Below, piece after piece: positions 46,091 to 55,441 of a stretch of 64,000 bases of DNA. The notes beneath the pieces were generated by a model. It did not search any database, was not told where the DNA came from, and saw only the letters and a list, made by a program, of their open reading frames with translations. The stretch is from Marinicella gelatinilytica. GTDB lineage: Bacteria; Pseudomonadota; Gammaproteobacteria; Xanthomonadales; Marinicellaceae. Each line of letters starts with the position of its first letter. Position 1 is the first letter of the stretch. The translations under genes were made by a program, and so were the position numbers. Location of the stretch: contig NZ_JAPMLN010000002.1 in assembly GCF_026410405.1 (NCBI RefSeq), forward strand, positions 2,056-66,055, given 5' to 3'.

Positions 46091-47584
46091 TTACTGACCT
46101 GAATTAATTCTACCTTTATGGTTAAACAATCCACCATATTTAGCAAGTAAACCTGGTTGTGCGTTTTTATTAGTCTTACTGTCGACTAAAAATCCAGCTA
46201 CAGGCAAACCTTGATAAGTAACATTGTCTAATGAAGTCATTTGATTACTATTAAACTCCAAGCGAGCCCAGCCAGACTGAGTTGCGCCAGGTTTACTAAC
46301 ACCAAATAGCGTTGTTACTTTGTGACTTGGTGAACCCAAGATGTTTGAGGAACCAACAGATCCGCCAGATTTGACAAACTCAACAGTATTAGTTTCATAA
46401 CAAAACTCTGGGTTTTCACTATCAGGTGGAGGAGGAGAAATACCACCTGTAGACGTGTCATACATCTCTTCTCGATCATAAACTCTAAACTCGAATTCAT
46501 CACAAGATGAAAATACCCACCACTCTTCGCCAAACGGCTCAACTGGTGCACTTAATCCATTAACATGGTGGAACTTAGTTGGAAAGTTAACCACCCACTG
46601 TGACTTACCTTCTACCTCATCCTCAAAACTGTACTCATTATAAACACGATCACGCATAAAAACTGCAGAAACAGCTTGATAACCAAAATCCCAAATTGCT
46701 GGAGTGGCTACACCGTCAGAGAAAACAACACTTCGAGTATCTCCGGAGTTTAAACTTGGCGCCAAACTTCCTGGGTTTGTATGCTCAAAGCCACCCATTG
46801 GCCAGAAATCATCTAATGCAGTGGCGTCATAACTCACATTAAAGCCATTGGCCACGTCAATCAATGACGCCCCACCAAACAAGCCACCTGTAGCAGCTTC
46901 AATTTCGTAATTTGGATTATTATCCCATTGTGGCAATCCTGCTAAACTACTTGGCCAATCACCACCATCCCACGAAATATCTAAACCCCCACAAAATGCA
47001 GGAACTCCATTTTCATGCGTTAATAATGCCGCATGAACACCTGTTACAACGCCCATTTCAATTACTTCAAAATGACCTTCTGTCGATCGCTCTAAATCTG
47101 TATTTGAGTACAATACTCCACTTACACGAGCCCAATCTTTGTCTATTTCATAAGGCAAAAACTCTTGACCTTTCTGGTTTAAAGGAGCATCAGCCGGTGC
47201 GTTGTACATTTTTTTAAGTCGAGGAGCACATGATGTGTCATTCGTTAAATGTACAGCTGATTTTTCACCTGCATGATCACCGATTGTTGATTCTGTTGCG
47301 GTTAAAGCACCAGTCCACACATCGAATGGTGATAAGTAAACGTTAAAGTCAAGAACCTCACGAGAGTTTTCACCTTCTAAAAACCTTACTTTGACAGCTT
47401 TTGCTTGATCAGTTGTGTTTACAACTGAATACGTTGTATCCAAACCATTTACAGTATAATAAGGATACACTAATACCTGACCGGTACCCTCTGGGTTAAC
47501 ATGCACAGCGTTACCAACAGAAGCAACACCTGCAACGCCTGCTAAACCAGCGATTACGGCAGTTGTTAGTTTATTTTTTTTCAT
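46091..47584 (-). CDS. Large exported protein of unknown function
   Basis: The protein has 497 residues. A signal peptide of about 29 residues (basic MKKNK start, Ala/Gly/Val-rich core) precedes a mature part with QVLVYPYYTVNGLDTTYSVVN near the start and VKVRFLEGENSREVLDFN after it. I recall this motif pair from uncharacterised surface proteins of several proteobacteria. Four or more Cys and acidic patches suggest an exported, disulphide-bonded protein. It has its own promoter (47669-47697), a GGAG ribosome site before the ATG at 47582-47584, and its own terminator, consistent with high expression. No function is claimed. Confidence 0.78.
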   Translation of the reverse strand: MKKNKLTTAVIAGLAGVAGVASVGNAVHVNPEGTGQVLVYPYYTVNGLDTTYSVVNTTDQAKAVKVRFLEGENSREVLDFNVYLSPFDVWTGALTATESTIGDHAGEKSAVHLTNDTSCAPRLKKMYNAPADAPLNQKGQEFLPYEIDKDWARVSGVLYSNTDLERSTEGHFEVIEMGVVTGVHAALLTHENGVPAFCGGLDISWDGGDWPSSLAGLPQWDNNPNYEIEAATGGLFGGASLIDVANGFNVSYDATALDDFWPMGGFEHTNPGSLAPSLNSGDTRSVVFSDGVATPAIWDFGYQAVSAVFMRDRVYNEYSFEDEVEGKSQWVVNFPTKFHHVNGLSAPVEPFGEEWWVFSSCDEFEFRVYDREEMYDTSTGGISPPPPDSENPEFCYETNTVEFVKSGGSVGSSNILGSPSHKVTTLFGVSKPGATQSGWARLEFNSNQMTSLDNVTYQGLPVAGFLVDSKTNKNAQPGLLAKYGGLFNHKGRINSGQ

Positions 47585-47668
47585 TTCTAACTCCAAAATT
47601 ATTATAAAAATCAGGGCTATTTAAATACCCCGCTCAATTGAACGAAGCTATACTAGATAGCAGCTTGC

Positions 47669-47697
47669 ATATTAATACATCTTTTGACATGAAACAA
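47669..47697 (-). promoter_or_regulatory. Promoter of the 497-residue exported protein
   Basis: On the minus strand there is TTGTTT (47692-47697), a 17-base spacer and TAATAT (47669-47674). The 5' leader of about 80 bases contains a near-palindrome GGGCTATTTAAATACCCC (47614-47631) that could act as a control or stabilising hairpin. Confidence 0.6.
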
Positions 47698-47799
47698 GTT
47701 ATTTTTAAATAAAATCAACTCTATCTTTCTAAATATCACTGTGTACTTTTGACAAGCTTTCATAATATAACATGTATTTAAGTATTTTAACATTAACAA

Positions 47800-48216
47800 T
47801 TATATCTTTTTCTGATCATCTGGCATAAAAAACCATTTGTCTTCTGATTTTAACCAATTTTCTTTAACCATTTTTATCGATTCAATTTTTCCCATGCTAC
47901 TTTTAGGAAAGCTATATTCATAGGTCAACTCCAATAATACCTCACAGGCATCGTCAGAACATTCTTTTTTATTAAACTTAATCGATTTCCACTCCAGATT
48001 AATTCTTAATGAGCTCATTCTTAAACTATATGAATTCAATGTTTCAAGTTGTGCATAAGAAGGCGCTAAGTATTCATAAGCTTTTTCAAAATCACCATCG
48101 ATAAGCGCTTGCCAGCGGTCAACGGCTTTTTGATCGATATCATCGGTGGTTTCTTCGCGGTTGCAAGCTGACAGAACTAATCCTGTTAGCACCATCATTA
48201 TTAAGGTTTTTTTCAT
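47800..48216 (-). CDS. Small lipoprotein appended to the type II secretion operon
   Basis: The protein has 138 residues. The lipobox ends at C18 (VLSAC). The rest, with AVDRWQALIDGDFEKAYEYLAPSY, is like small NTF2-fold or SnoaL-like lipoproteins. The function is unknown. Its ATG overlaps the gspD stop (ATGA), so it is translationally coupled to the secretin gene. A pilotin-like role can be suspected from position only, as no pilotin family is recognisable. Confidence 0.78.
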   Translation of the reverse strand: MKKTLIMMVLTGLVLSACNREETTDDIDQKAVDRWQALIDGDFEKAYEYLAPSYAQLETLNSYSLRMSSLRINLEWKSIKFNKKECSDDACEVLLELTYEYSFPKSSMGKIESIKMVKENWLKSEDKWFFMPDDQKKI

Positions 48217-50381
48217 GGTTGATCTCCTTGGGTTTTTGGTTCATTTATATCGTTATTGGTTTGGTTTTTTTCATCAGTACGTGCTGCTCCTGATTTGATG
48301 GGCTGTAAACCTCTGAATTTCTTGGCGTATTCTTCGGTGACTTGACGGGCTTGTTCAGGGTTTGCAATAACCGTTGGGGTGATTAACAACATCAATTCTG
48401 TTCGGATGTTACTATTACTTTTTGATCCGAACAAATTACCGATGATAGGAATCCGACTCAATCCCGGCACACCGGATCGACCGTAAGTTTCGTCATCTTT
48501 AATAAGACCACCCATAACAATGGTGTTTCCGCTTTGTACGGCTATCTCGGTGTTTAATGCTCGGGTTGATATCGGTGGCTGACCACCTTCACTATCCGGA
48601 ATCCCCGGAGAACTGACATCTTGACTGACTTCCATATAAACCAAACCACCTGGATTAACACGCGGCGTGATGTCCACCTGGACACCGGTTTGTATATAGC
48701 GGGTGTTGGTGATGGTGCCGGTGGTGTTGCCGGTATTATTTAAACTACCCACATTGGTAATGGGAATTTGATCACCGACATTAATGGTGGCATTTTTATT
48801 ATTAAGCACCATTAAAGATGGTGTGGACAACAAAGCCACCCGTCCTTCACTCTCTAACATTTTGAGTTTGGCTTCAGCATTTGTCCCTAAAAACCGATAA
48901 CTGGCACCACCAGAGCCTAAGCTGCCACTAACAGTACCAAAGTCATACGGCCAGGATTTGTTTTCTGCGCCAACACCCGGTGTGCCACCAGCCGCGTCAC
49001 CAAATAACAACTCCATACCATGCGAAATTTGATCGTTTAATTGAACCTCGATGATTTTCAATTCCACCAATACTTGCAGTGGTTCGATATCAAGTCGCTT
49101 AATGGCTGACATGATTTTCTCATAATCGTTAACACCGGCTTTGATTAGCAACTGATTGGAATCTTCAATGGCAGAAATATGAATGTCGTCGTTGTTATTA
49201 GAAGAACTGCGACGAACACTGGTGGCTGTATTACCGGCACCGGACGAAGACACTTCTCTGCCTTCCTGGCCCGGCGTGACTGATCCGCCGGAAGCTTTTC
49301 GTGAGGTACTGCGGCCACCGCCACCACCAAACACATCATTCAAATAGCCGGCTAAATCATCGGCTTTAATATTTTTAACGCTGTAAACATAAAGATTAGA
49401 GGCGCCATCGGCATCGGCACGATCCAAACGCTTCACCCATTTTTCAGCTTTTTGTAAATAATCTTCTTGTGGTGTGATGACCATCACCGCATTCAATCGC
49501 TCCAATGGCAAGAATCGAAACATACCAGCCAATGGCGAGTCGGCACCTTCACCAAACAAAGCCTCTAATTCAACGATAATATCTGCGGATTCCACCCGTT
49601 CTAAATAAAAAATCCCGGTGGACATACCGGCCAGCCAATCCACGTCAAATATTTTAATGGTTTGTAAATAATTACGCAGCTCCGCATAGTTACCGGCCAG
49701 AAACAACATATTGCGCGCATTATCAGCTTTTACAATAGCCCCTTCCTGGGCGTAGGGCTCTAATATTTTTTCCATTTCAGCCGGTGAGATATAATCCAGC
49801 GGTACCGCCATCACTTGATATCCTTGGGTACTGATGGCCTGTTCCAACTGCGGGGTGAGCAAACCTTTTATGGCTTGTTTTTGCGGTAATACATGATAGC
49901 GGTCTTCATTTCGCACCAATGCCGCATTATTCCAGCTCAGCATCATTTCTAAAATGGGTAAAATCTGCTGCCGCGTGACCGGGCGGGCGGTGGCAAAGGT
50001 TACTTTACCGTTAACGCCGGGTGCTATAACATAATTTTCTTTGAGTATTTCGCCCAAAATAAAATGCACCACAGCCTGCAAGGATTCACCTTCAAAGTTA
50101 AAGGTTATTTCACCTTTTTGACTGACAGACGGACCTTGTGATTTAGTGGCATCATAATTAATAAACTCGCCACTACCCGGAAATATTTCATTGCCGGTCT
50201 TATCAGGACCTTCTTCGTTACGGTCTTTAAACACCTCTCCGGAGTAGGCAGTGGAATCGATGCCTTCAAGATAATTAGATTGTTCTATTTCACCACTCAG
50301 GTCTTTGGGCTGGGTGGCACAACCTCCTAAGTAGATCAGGGCAATAATCAGGGATAGCTTAGTTATTTTAATTAATCTCAT
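48213..50381 (-). CDS. gspD: Type II secretion secretin GspD
   Basis: This 722-residue outer-membrane channel subunit has a lipobox ending at C21 (YLGGC), unlike many GspD proteins. The N0 domain starts about residue 90 (ITFNFEGESLQAVVHFIL), N1-N3 follow, and a Gly/Ser-rich spacer (about 350-400) lies in N3. The secretin core has VGDQIPITNVG and the terminal VPGLSRIPIIGNLFG. It is in the xps-type position, last of the core genes. Spacing to gspN is an ATGA overlap. Confidence 0.96.
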   Translation of the reverse strand: MRLIKITKLSLIIALIYLGGCATQPKDLSGEIEQSNYLEGIDSTAYSGEVFKDRNEEGPDKTGNEIFPGSGEFINYDATKSQGPSVSQKGEITFNFEGESLQAVVHFILGEILKENYVIAPGVNGKVTFATARPVTRQQILPILEMMLSWNNAALVRNEDRYHVLPQKQAIKGLLTPQLEQAISTQGYQVMAVPLDYISPAEMEKILEPYAQEGAIVKADNARNMLFLAGNYAELRNYLQTIKIFDVDWLAGMSTGIFYLERVESADIIVELEALFGEGADSPLAGMFRFLPLERLNAVMVITPQEDYLQKAEKWVKRLDRADADGASNLYVYSVKNIKADDLAGYLNDVFGGGGGRSTSRKASGGSVTPGQEGREVSSSGAGNTATSVRRSSSNNNDDIHISAIEDSNQLLIKAGVNDYEKIMSAIKRLDIEPLQVLVELKIIEVQLNDQISHGMELLFGDAAGGTPGVGAENKSWPYDFGTVSGSLGSGGASYRFLGTNAEAKLKMLESEGRVALLSTPSLMVLNNKNATINVGDQIPITNVGSLNNTGNTTGTITNTRYIQTGVQVDITPRVNPGGLVYMEVSQDVSSPGIPDSEGGQPPISTRALNTEIAVQSGNTIVMGGLIKDDETYGRSGVPGLSRIPIIGNLFGSKSNSNIRTELMLLITPTVIANPEQARQVTEEYAKKFRGLQPIKSGAARTDEKNQTNNDINEPKTQGDQP

Positions 50382-51097
50382 TGTTCTTTTCCTTGGGCTG
50401 CTTTGGCTCTCATTTCAGCACGTCGTTCTGCAATTTTTTGACGAATTTCTTCGGCCTTTTTTTGTCGTAATTGTTCCGGTGTTAAATTCTCTTCTTGTTT
50501 TAGTTCTACTGCTTGTGCTGCAGCTTGCTGTCTTCTGTCTTGAGCACGGTTATTACTGCCGGCATTGTTTAAGGCACCACTAAAGACCTCTAGTTCCAAT
50601 TCGATAGGTTCTTGGCCATCAGCCACAAAAGTAACTTTTCTTTTATCAATGGTATCAACAACCCACATGCCTTGTTCGCCATCAAGCGGCATGCCTTCTT
50701 TTAAGGTCAATCGCTCTTTACTCACCTGATCTTGAATCATGACATAACGGCTGTTATTGGTGATAATAATACTGGTAATCTGAGCTTTTAACGGCTTAAC
50801 TTCCACCACATCAAAAACCTCTTCGGAGTTTACTTCCTCAACGACCGGCGGTACAAAAGGCTGACGGTCTTCTCGGAACAAAGGTGTTTGGATAACTCGA
50901 TCTATCACATCTGATTTTATTTCAGGTGGCGATAAATCATCTTTAGCCGCAACCAATTGTTCAAGTTGACCTTCTTCAAAAGCCATCGGTTCAAGGGTCT
51001 TGATGCCGCGCCCCCAACCCACAAATTGCAAAGCGGCCAAAATCAGCAACATGCCAATAACAGCAATTAAGACATTAACCAAAACGTTAGTCTTCAT
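50378..51097 (-). CDS. gspN: Type II secretion protein N (XpsN-like)
   Basis: The protein has 239 residues. One membrane segment (about 8-26) precedes a periplasmic beta-domain with KAQITSIIITNNSRYVMIQD, resembling the homology region of GspC, and a Glu/Ala/Arg-rich helical tail. In the Xanthomonas system XpsN replaces GspC and links the inner-membrane platform to the secretin. The order M-N-D is the same here, so I infer that role. No separate gspC is found in the window. Confidence 0.8.
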   Translation of the reverse strand: MKTNVLVNVLIAVIGMLLILAALQFVGWGRGIKTLEPMAFEEGQLEQLVAAKDDLSPPEIKSDVIDRVIQTPLFREDRQPFVPPVVEEVNSEEVFDVVEVKPLKAQITSIIITNNSRYVMIQDQVSKERLTLKEGMPLDGEQGMWVVDTIDKRKVTFVADGQEPIELELEVFSGALNNAGSNNRAQDRRQQAAAQAVELKQEENLTPEQLRQKKAEEIRQKIAERRAEMRAKAAQGKEQ

Positions 51098-51698
51098 CGC
51101 GTGTCTCCACTGCTTTTTTCATATAGGCATACAATATAAAACGAATTTCTAAACTTTCTTCTGCTGCCTGTTCTTGACCTCTGCGATAACGTTGAACATT
51201 TCGCGATTCAATGCGCAAATCATCTAAAAACAACGTGGGCTTATGTTCTTCAATAGTCTTCAACACATTCATAAAGACATCAAATTGGCAGCGCATTCTA
51301 ACCCGAAGAATGATTTTTTCAAATTGTTGCGGCTCCCGATCCTGAGTGGGTGACTGACTAATCAACTCACAGGCACCTTTGTCAGGTGACTGCTCAGTCA
51401 CAATGTTTTTTAAAATCGCTGTAATTTCAGCATTACCCAGATTATTGGAATCGGCTTTTAGAAACTCATCATTATCACCAACGGTTTGTTTGACCTGTTG
51501 AATTTTTTCTCGCAGCAAAGGTGTTTTAGCGCTTTCATTGATGTATTTTTGACGCGTCTCATTGAGGTTTTCGATTTCTTCGCTCAACGTGGCATGCTCC
51601 ACAAAAAACCAGTGGAAGAACAAGAAATATACAATCACAGCTATTAACAATAAAGTGGTGATGGCCAACCAACGACCGGCATTCTGATCAAGTGTCAT
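51087..51698 (-). CDS. gspM: Type II secretion protein M
   Basis: The protein has 203 residues. One membrane segment (about 12-30) is followed by a coiled coil and a ferredoxin-like domain. I chose the ATG at 51696-51698 because GGAGG precedes it. A longer in-frame start would overlap gspL by 95 bases and add a basic tail that does not resemble GspM. It binds GspL at the inner membrane. Confidence 0.85.
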   Translation of the reverse strand: MTLDQNAGRWLAITTLLLIAVIVYFLFFHWFFVEHATLSEEIENLNETRQKYINESAKTPLLREKIQQVKQTVGDNDEFLKADSNNLGNAEITAILKNIVTEQSPDKGACELISQSPTQDREPQQFEKIILRVRMRCQFDVFMNVLKTIEEHKPTLFLDDLRIESRNVQRYRRGQEQAAEESLEIRFILYAYMKKAVETRDED

Positions 51699-52833
51699 TT
51701 TCAGCCTCCGCTTCTGTTTCCGTCTGCAGTTCCGCCTTAATTGTAAATTGTTCTTTACCGCTTCTTGGATCTGGTCTGACATTCCCGACTATCTTGGGTT
51801 CGTACCATGTTTCTGACTCATTAAGTATTGGCACCAACGCATTGGCGTTATCAGACTGCCCGACCACTTCCATGCGCTCATTGTCAATAATAACCCGGCT
51901 CAAATACGTATTTTGAGGAATTTTCTCGTTGAGTTCATGAATCATCAGTACTCTGCTGGGTATTTTTTGCTTCAGGTTGCCCAAAAAATTGGCCGCAGCA
52001 ATGGTTTGGTTTAATTGGTTTTCCAATAGTTTGGCTCGTCGTGCGTCTTTTCTCAGCAGTTCGACTTGTTCATTGAGAACATTTATTTTGGCTTTTTTAT
52101 TTTCTAATGAGTTATACATCACCAATGACAACAACAAAAAACAAGCGGCAACAAGACCGCCATACAACTTCCATTTAGACCAGTCCTTCTTTTTGCGTAA
52201 TTCAGTCGGTAATAAATTAACACCCAGCGGTTCCGGTGCTTCGTCACTGGCCATATTAATGTCGATACCGGATAACCTAACACCTTTACTGTTGATGGCT
52301 TCAAGTACATTATCAAGAATGTCTTTTTTTATCACTGCCAGCAGAATCAATACTTTTTCGCTGCCGTCATCTACGGGGCCTTGACGCCAAGCAAACACCG
52401 CTTCATCGGCGCGAAAAGGCACATATTTGTCTAGCTCAAATGCCAATACAGAATCAATTTCCCCGATGGCGGCTTGTGGTAGCGTCACATTACGCACAAT
52501 GGCATGTTTGCCGGCGAGTAAATAGGTGGTACTGATATCCACATCACTGTCAGCAATATAATGATTAAGCTGGTGCCACCAATCGTCATTTTGTAGATGA
52601 CTGTCTTTGGGAAGCGGCTTAAATTCATGATTTTGGTGGCGCCATAACAGCGGCACTTCCTGATCGCCTTGATTAATATAAACAGACTGCGCCTCGGGAA
52701 AGATATTTTTGCGGTAATCTTCAGGCACCAATTGTTTTAATTCAGTCGTCCACCACTGTACAAACGCACGGATACTGGAATCACGATACCATTGATTGAT
52801 TGGGTTAATTAAATTTTCCAGTAAAGCTGTCAT
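51688..52833 (-). CDS. gspL: Type II secretion protein L
   Basis: This 381-residue protein has a cytoplasmic actin-like domain (about 1-225) that binds GspE, a membrane segment (about 235-252) and a periplasmic ferredoxin-like domain. LAFELDKYVPF is typical of this PilM/GspL fold. It is coupled to gspK by an ATGA overlap and overlaps the chosen gspM start by 11 bases. Confidence 0.88.
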   Translation of the reverse strand: MTALLENLINPINQWYRDSSIRAFVQWWTTELKQLVPEDYRKNIFPEAQSVYINQGDQEVPLLWRHQNHEFKPLPKDSHLQNDDWWHQLNHYIADSDVDISTTYLLAGKHAIVRNVTLPQAAIGEIDSVLAFELDKYVPFRADEAVFAWRQGPVDDGSEKVLILLAVIKKDILDNVLEAINSKGVRLSGIDINMASDEAPEPLGVNLLPTELRKKKDWSKWKLYGGLVAACFLLLSLVMYNSLENKKAKINVLNEQVELLRKDARRAKLLENQLNQTIAAANFLGNLKQKIPSRVLMIHELNEKIPQNTYLSRVIIDNERMEVVGQSDNANALVPILNESETWYEPKIVGNVRPDPRSGKEQFTIKAELQTETEAEAENDT

Positions 52834-53729
52834 TTGTTTTTATTATCTCTCCAACGTATGATTTGAAACGGTCGACCTCTGACGTTTCCCCCTAAACGGA
52901 TGGTGGCATCCAATTCGGCCCATTGCTCATTGGGCAATGTGGCTTTCGCGATTATGCTAAAGGTGGTACTACCGCTGCGCAAACTGCCACTTTGGCCTTC
53001 CAACAATATTGGCAATTCTGCACCCATATCAAAAATCTCATGGCGCTGATTAACATAATCTTCTGCCATTTGTGCATTAATACCATCCAAAGCCATTAAG
53101 GCTTCTTTCGGTGCAAAAGCTAAATTCAAATTGCCACGGCCGGAATACACAGTTATGGCGGGCTCAATTTTGCGATACAGCGCATAATCAATACCCATAA
53201 CCTGTAAAAGTTCAGGGACTGTATCAAACGGCGCATCTTTAGCGCCATGGGCATAACCGGCTGCGAAATAATCCGCATCTTCAGCGCCGGCTAAACGAAC
53301 CTCTTCATCAGGGTCTCGCCAATCTTGGATCTTATCGCTGAGCGCTAAAGCCTCATCAAACTCGACCCCCACTGAGGCAAATAAACCCACCAAAAGTTCC
53401 TCATTGGCCAAATTGAGGTCGATTTTACCAGACTCGTCGGTAATTTGAACGCTGATTTTTGCTTCATTCATGGTGAACTCATAAGGCCGCCCGTCTGCAA
53501 TCCAGCGCGTTTCCGGATCAGGGTTACGCAACTCAAACACCGCTCTGTTTAACCCGGCTTCAGCTAAAAACTCCGCTTGAACCTGGTTAAACAGGATGCG
53601 TGACTGAACACTTTCGGTACGCGCAGAAAGCGCAAAGCTTCCGGCTATGACAGTCATTAATAAGGCCACCCACAAAACCAAAACCAAGGCGATACCTTGT
53701 TGTTTTTTATATCCGCTCACAGACGACAT
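52830..53729 (-). CDS. gspK: Type II secretion minor pseudopilin GspK
   Basis: This 299-residue protein has a prepilin signal with QQGIALVLVLWVALLMTVIAG, cleaved after the Gly. The large helical insert typical of GspK is present, including DLNLANEELL and LDGINAQMAEDY. It caps the pseudopilus tip with GspI and GspJ. It starts on the last base of gspJ. Confidence 0.92.
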   Translation of the reverse strand: MSSVSGYKKQQGIALVLVLWVALLMTVIAGSFALSARTESVQSRILFNQVQAEFLAEAGLNRAVFELRNPDPETRWIADGRPYEFTMNEAKISVQITDESGKIDLNLANEELLVGLFASVGVEFDEALALSDKIQDWRDPDEEVRLAGAEDADYFAAGYAHGAKDAPFDTVPELLQVMGIDYALYRKIEPAITVYSGRGNLNLAFAPKEALMALDGINAQMAEDYVNQRHEIFDMGAELPILLEGQSGSLRSGSTTFSIIAKATLPNEQWAELDATIRLGGNVRGRPFQIIRWRDNKNK

Positions 53730-54421
53730 TATCCGTCTCCATTCATACGGCGTTCTTGTAGCATCTGCATCATTGATGGTCGTCTGGCACCGAATCGACC
53801 GCCATCCATGCGTAAAGCAATTTGCAATATCGGCCAGGCTTGTTTGGCATGGCTGTTCATGGTCAAATCCAACCTAACCATAAGTGGTAAATTGACACCT
53901 TGTTCGATCTCAGAAAGCCATTCAGTGGGTTCTCCCTCCTCGTCCAACTCAATAAATTCAAAAAAACCTTTTTCGATGTTCTCCAACAGCACCATCGGTT
54001 CGGCGTCTTCAAACGGTGAAGATTCATCTTCATCATCATAATTGGACACCAAGCCATGGCGATATTCCAAAACCATGCCATCGCGGGCGTTGACTAACTG
54101 TAATTCCTGGATATGAGGTCCGCCACTTCCTAAATAGCCGGGCATTTGTGACACATAAACAATGCGTCTTGGTTCGCCTATAAACTGAATCATTTCCCCA
54201 TCATCGCTGACGGCAACAGCAATTTTCATGGCGCGACTTACTTGATGGCGAATGATGTTTTGAATCACCCTAATTTCATTAATGGCGGTGATTTTGACTT
54301 CACCTTTGGCCACCATTCTGCGACCGGAATCAATGCCGGAGAATATCATGGCCATAATCATGGCCAATAACGTAAACACGACAATGACCTCAATCAGCGT
54401 AAAACCTTTTTGCTTATTCAT
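53729..54421 (-). CDS. gspJ: Type II secretion minor pseudopilin GspJ
   Basis: This 230-residue protein has a short basic leader with cleavage before the methylated Phe in KGFTLIEVIVVFTLL, then the GspJ fold. A long acidic insert (YDDEDESSPFEDAEP) is visible. It is a component of the pseudopilus tip. It is coupled to gspI (TGATG). Confidence 0.92.
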   Translation of the reverse strand: MNKQKGFTLIEVIVVFTLLAMIMAMIFSGIDSGRRMVAKGEVKITAINEIRVIQNIIRHQVSRAMKIAVAVSDDGEMIQFIGEPRRIVYVSQMPGYLGSGGPHIQELQLVNARDGMVLEYRHGLVSNYDDEDESSPFEDAEPMVLLENIEKGFFEFIELDEEGEPTEWLSEIEQGVNLPLMVRLDLTMNSHAKQAWPILQIALRMDGGRFGARRPSMMQMLQERRMNGDG

Positions 54422-54846
54422 CAGGGTCGCTCAGCAAAATCTGCGGCTACAGCACGCAAACTATTAAATTCCGCAACACGCTCTTGATAACCACCGTAAT
54501 CCCAGCGAATGGTTAAGGTAATGTGAAAAAGCTCAATTGGTGCAAAATCCATCACTGTGTCGCCTTCGTAGCTGATTTCATACGGTACCATGCGAATGTC
54601 CCAACGGTGACCATTTTCGAAATCACCAGACACAGAACCCTCTTCAATGGGGATGGTGGTGCCGATTTCAGCCAGTTTACTGTTGGCTTCCAGAGCAATT
54701 TCTGTGCGCTCAGAAGACTTGATGGTATTGGCGCTTGAATTGGATAAAATTTCTAACACCACCATAAAAGTCATTGCCAAAATGGTAAAGGCTGCAATTA
54801 TTTCAATCAGCGTAAAGCCTTGTTGTTGTGCGCGTCTATGCATCAT
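54421..54846 (-). CDS. gspI: Type II secretion minor pseudopilin GspI
   Basis: This 141-residue protein has a prepilin motif QQGFTLIEIIAAFTILA after a short basic leader. The start is the ATG at 54844-54846 (another ATG follows directly, and a TTG precedes it). It overlaps gspH by 11 bases and is coupled to gspJ downstream. Confidence 0.9.
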   Translation of the reverse strand: MMHRRAQQQGFTLIEIIAAFTILAMTFMVVLEILSNSSANTIKSSERTEIALEANSKLAEIGTTIPIEEGSVSGDFENGHRWDIRMVPYEISYEGDTVMDFAPIELFHITLTIRWDYGGYQERVAEFNSLRAVAADFAERP

Positions 54847-55441
54847 CAATTTCAGTGTCTCTGAACAATCTGATTTCGCCGGTTAACCACGCCACATTAA
54901 TACGCCAAAAACGATCTTCATAAATCAAGGTAATTCGACCGCCTGTGGAACTACCGTCGGAAAAAAAGCGAAATCCGGCTTTTTTGTCTGAGGGAACTTC
55001 AGAAGCAGCGGCATAAACTTTTATCTCCATGCCTTCCGGTAATGCCACCGGTTTTTCTTTGCCGGGATATTGATAGGTTTTGTTTTCAACATCTATCACC
55101 AATTGCTGCTCATTGTGTTTAACCACGGCTTGAGAACGGGTTTGTCGAAGCGCGGCCACCATATCCTTAGAGGCGCCTCGAATCTTTGCCGCCTGCAGGG
55201 AGCCTGACATATTATAGGCAACCACACCGGCCATAACTGCCAGCATCACCATCACCACCAATATTTCTATCAGGGTAAAGCCATGCACAGAACCGAACGC
55301 AACATGCGAACGACACCTGTATTGAGACGGCTCTATACAATATTCAGCCTCTGTGGCATGACATACTTTAAACACAGTAATCAATAATCCGGGCTGCATA
55401 TCTTGATTATGTGGCATGCAAAAGTGAGTGTTTACTGCCAA
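54836..55441 (-). CDS. gspH: Type II secretion minor pseudopilin GspH with unusually long leader
   Basis: The open frame has 201 residues. The prepilin motif HGFTLIEILVVMVML sits at residues 53-67, not near the start, so the leader would be about 53 residues and carries four Cys. A GTG at 55286-55288 would give a two- to three-residue leader with no basic residue, but would leave 143 untranslated bases in a tightly packed operon. An ATG at residue 15 is a compromise. The mature part is a normal GspH. The leader region contains a 9-base repeat TGTGGCATG (55352-55360 and 55410-55418). Confidence 0.82.
   Translation of the reverse strand: MAVNTHFCMPHNQDMQPGLLITVFKVCHATEAEYCIEPSQYRCRSHVAFGSVHGFTLIEILVVMVMLAVMAGVVAYNMSGSLQAAKIRGASKDMVAALRQTRSQAVVKHNEQQLVIDVENKTYQYPGKEKPVALPEGMEIKVYAAASEVPSDKKAGFRFFSDGSSTGGRITLIYEDRFWRINVAWLTGEIRLFRDTEIDDA

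Noticed and set aside
51699-51782. Upstream extension of gspM overlapping gspL by 95 bases
   Set aside because: A strong GGAGG site supports the internal ATG. The added segment is very basic and unlike GspM.
51977-52384. A 135-codon plus-strand frame inside gspL
   Set aside because: It is antisense to a normal GspL domain with no signal of its own.
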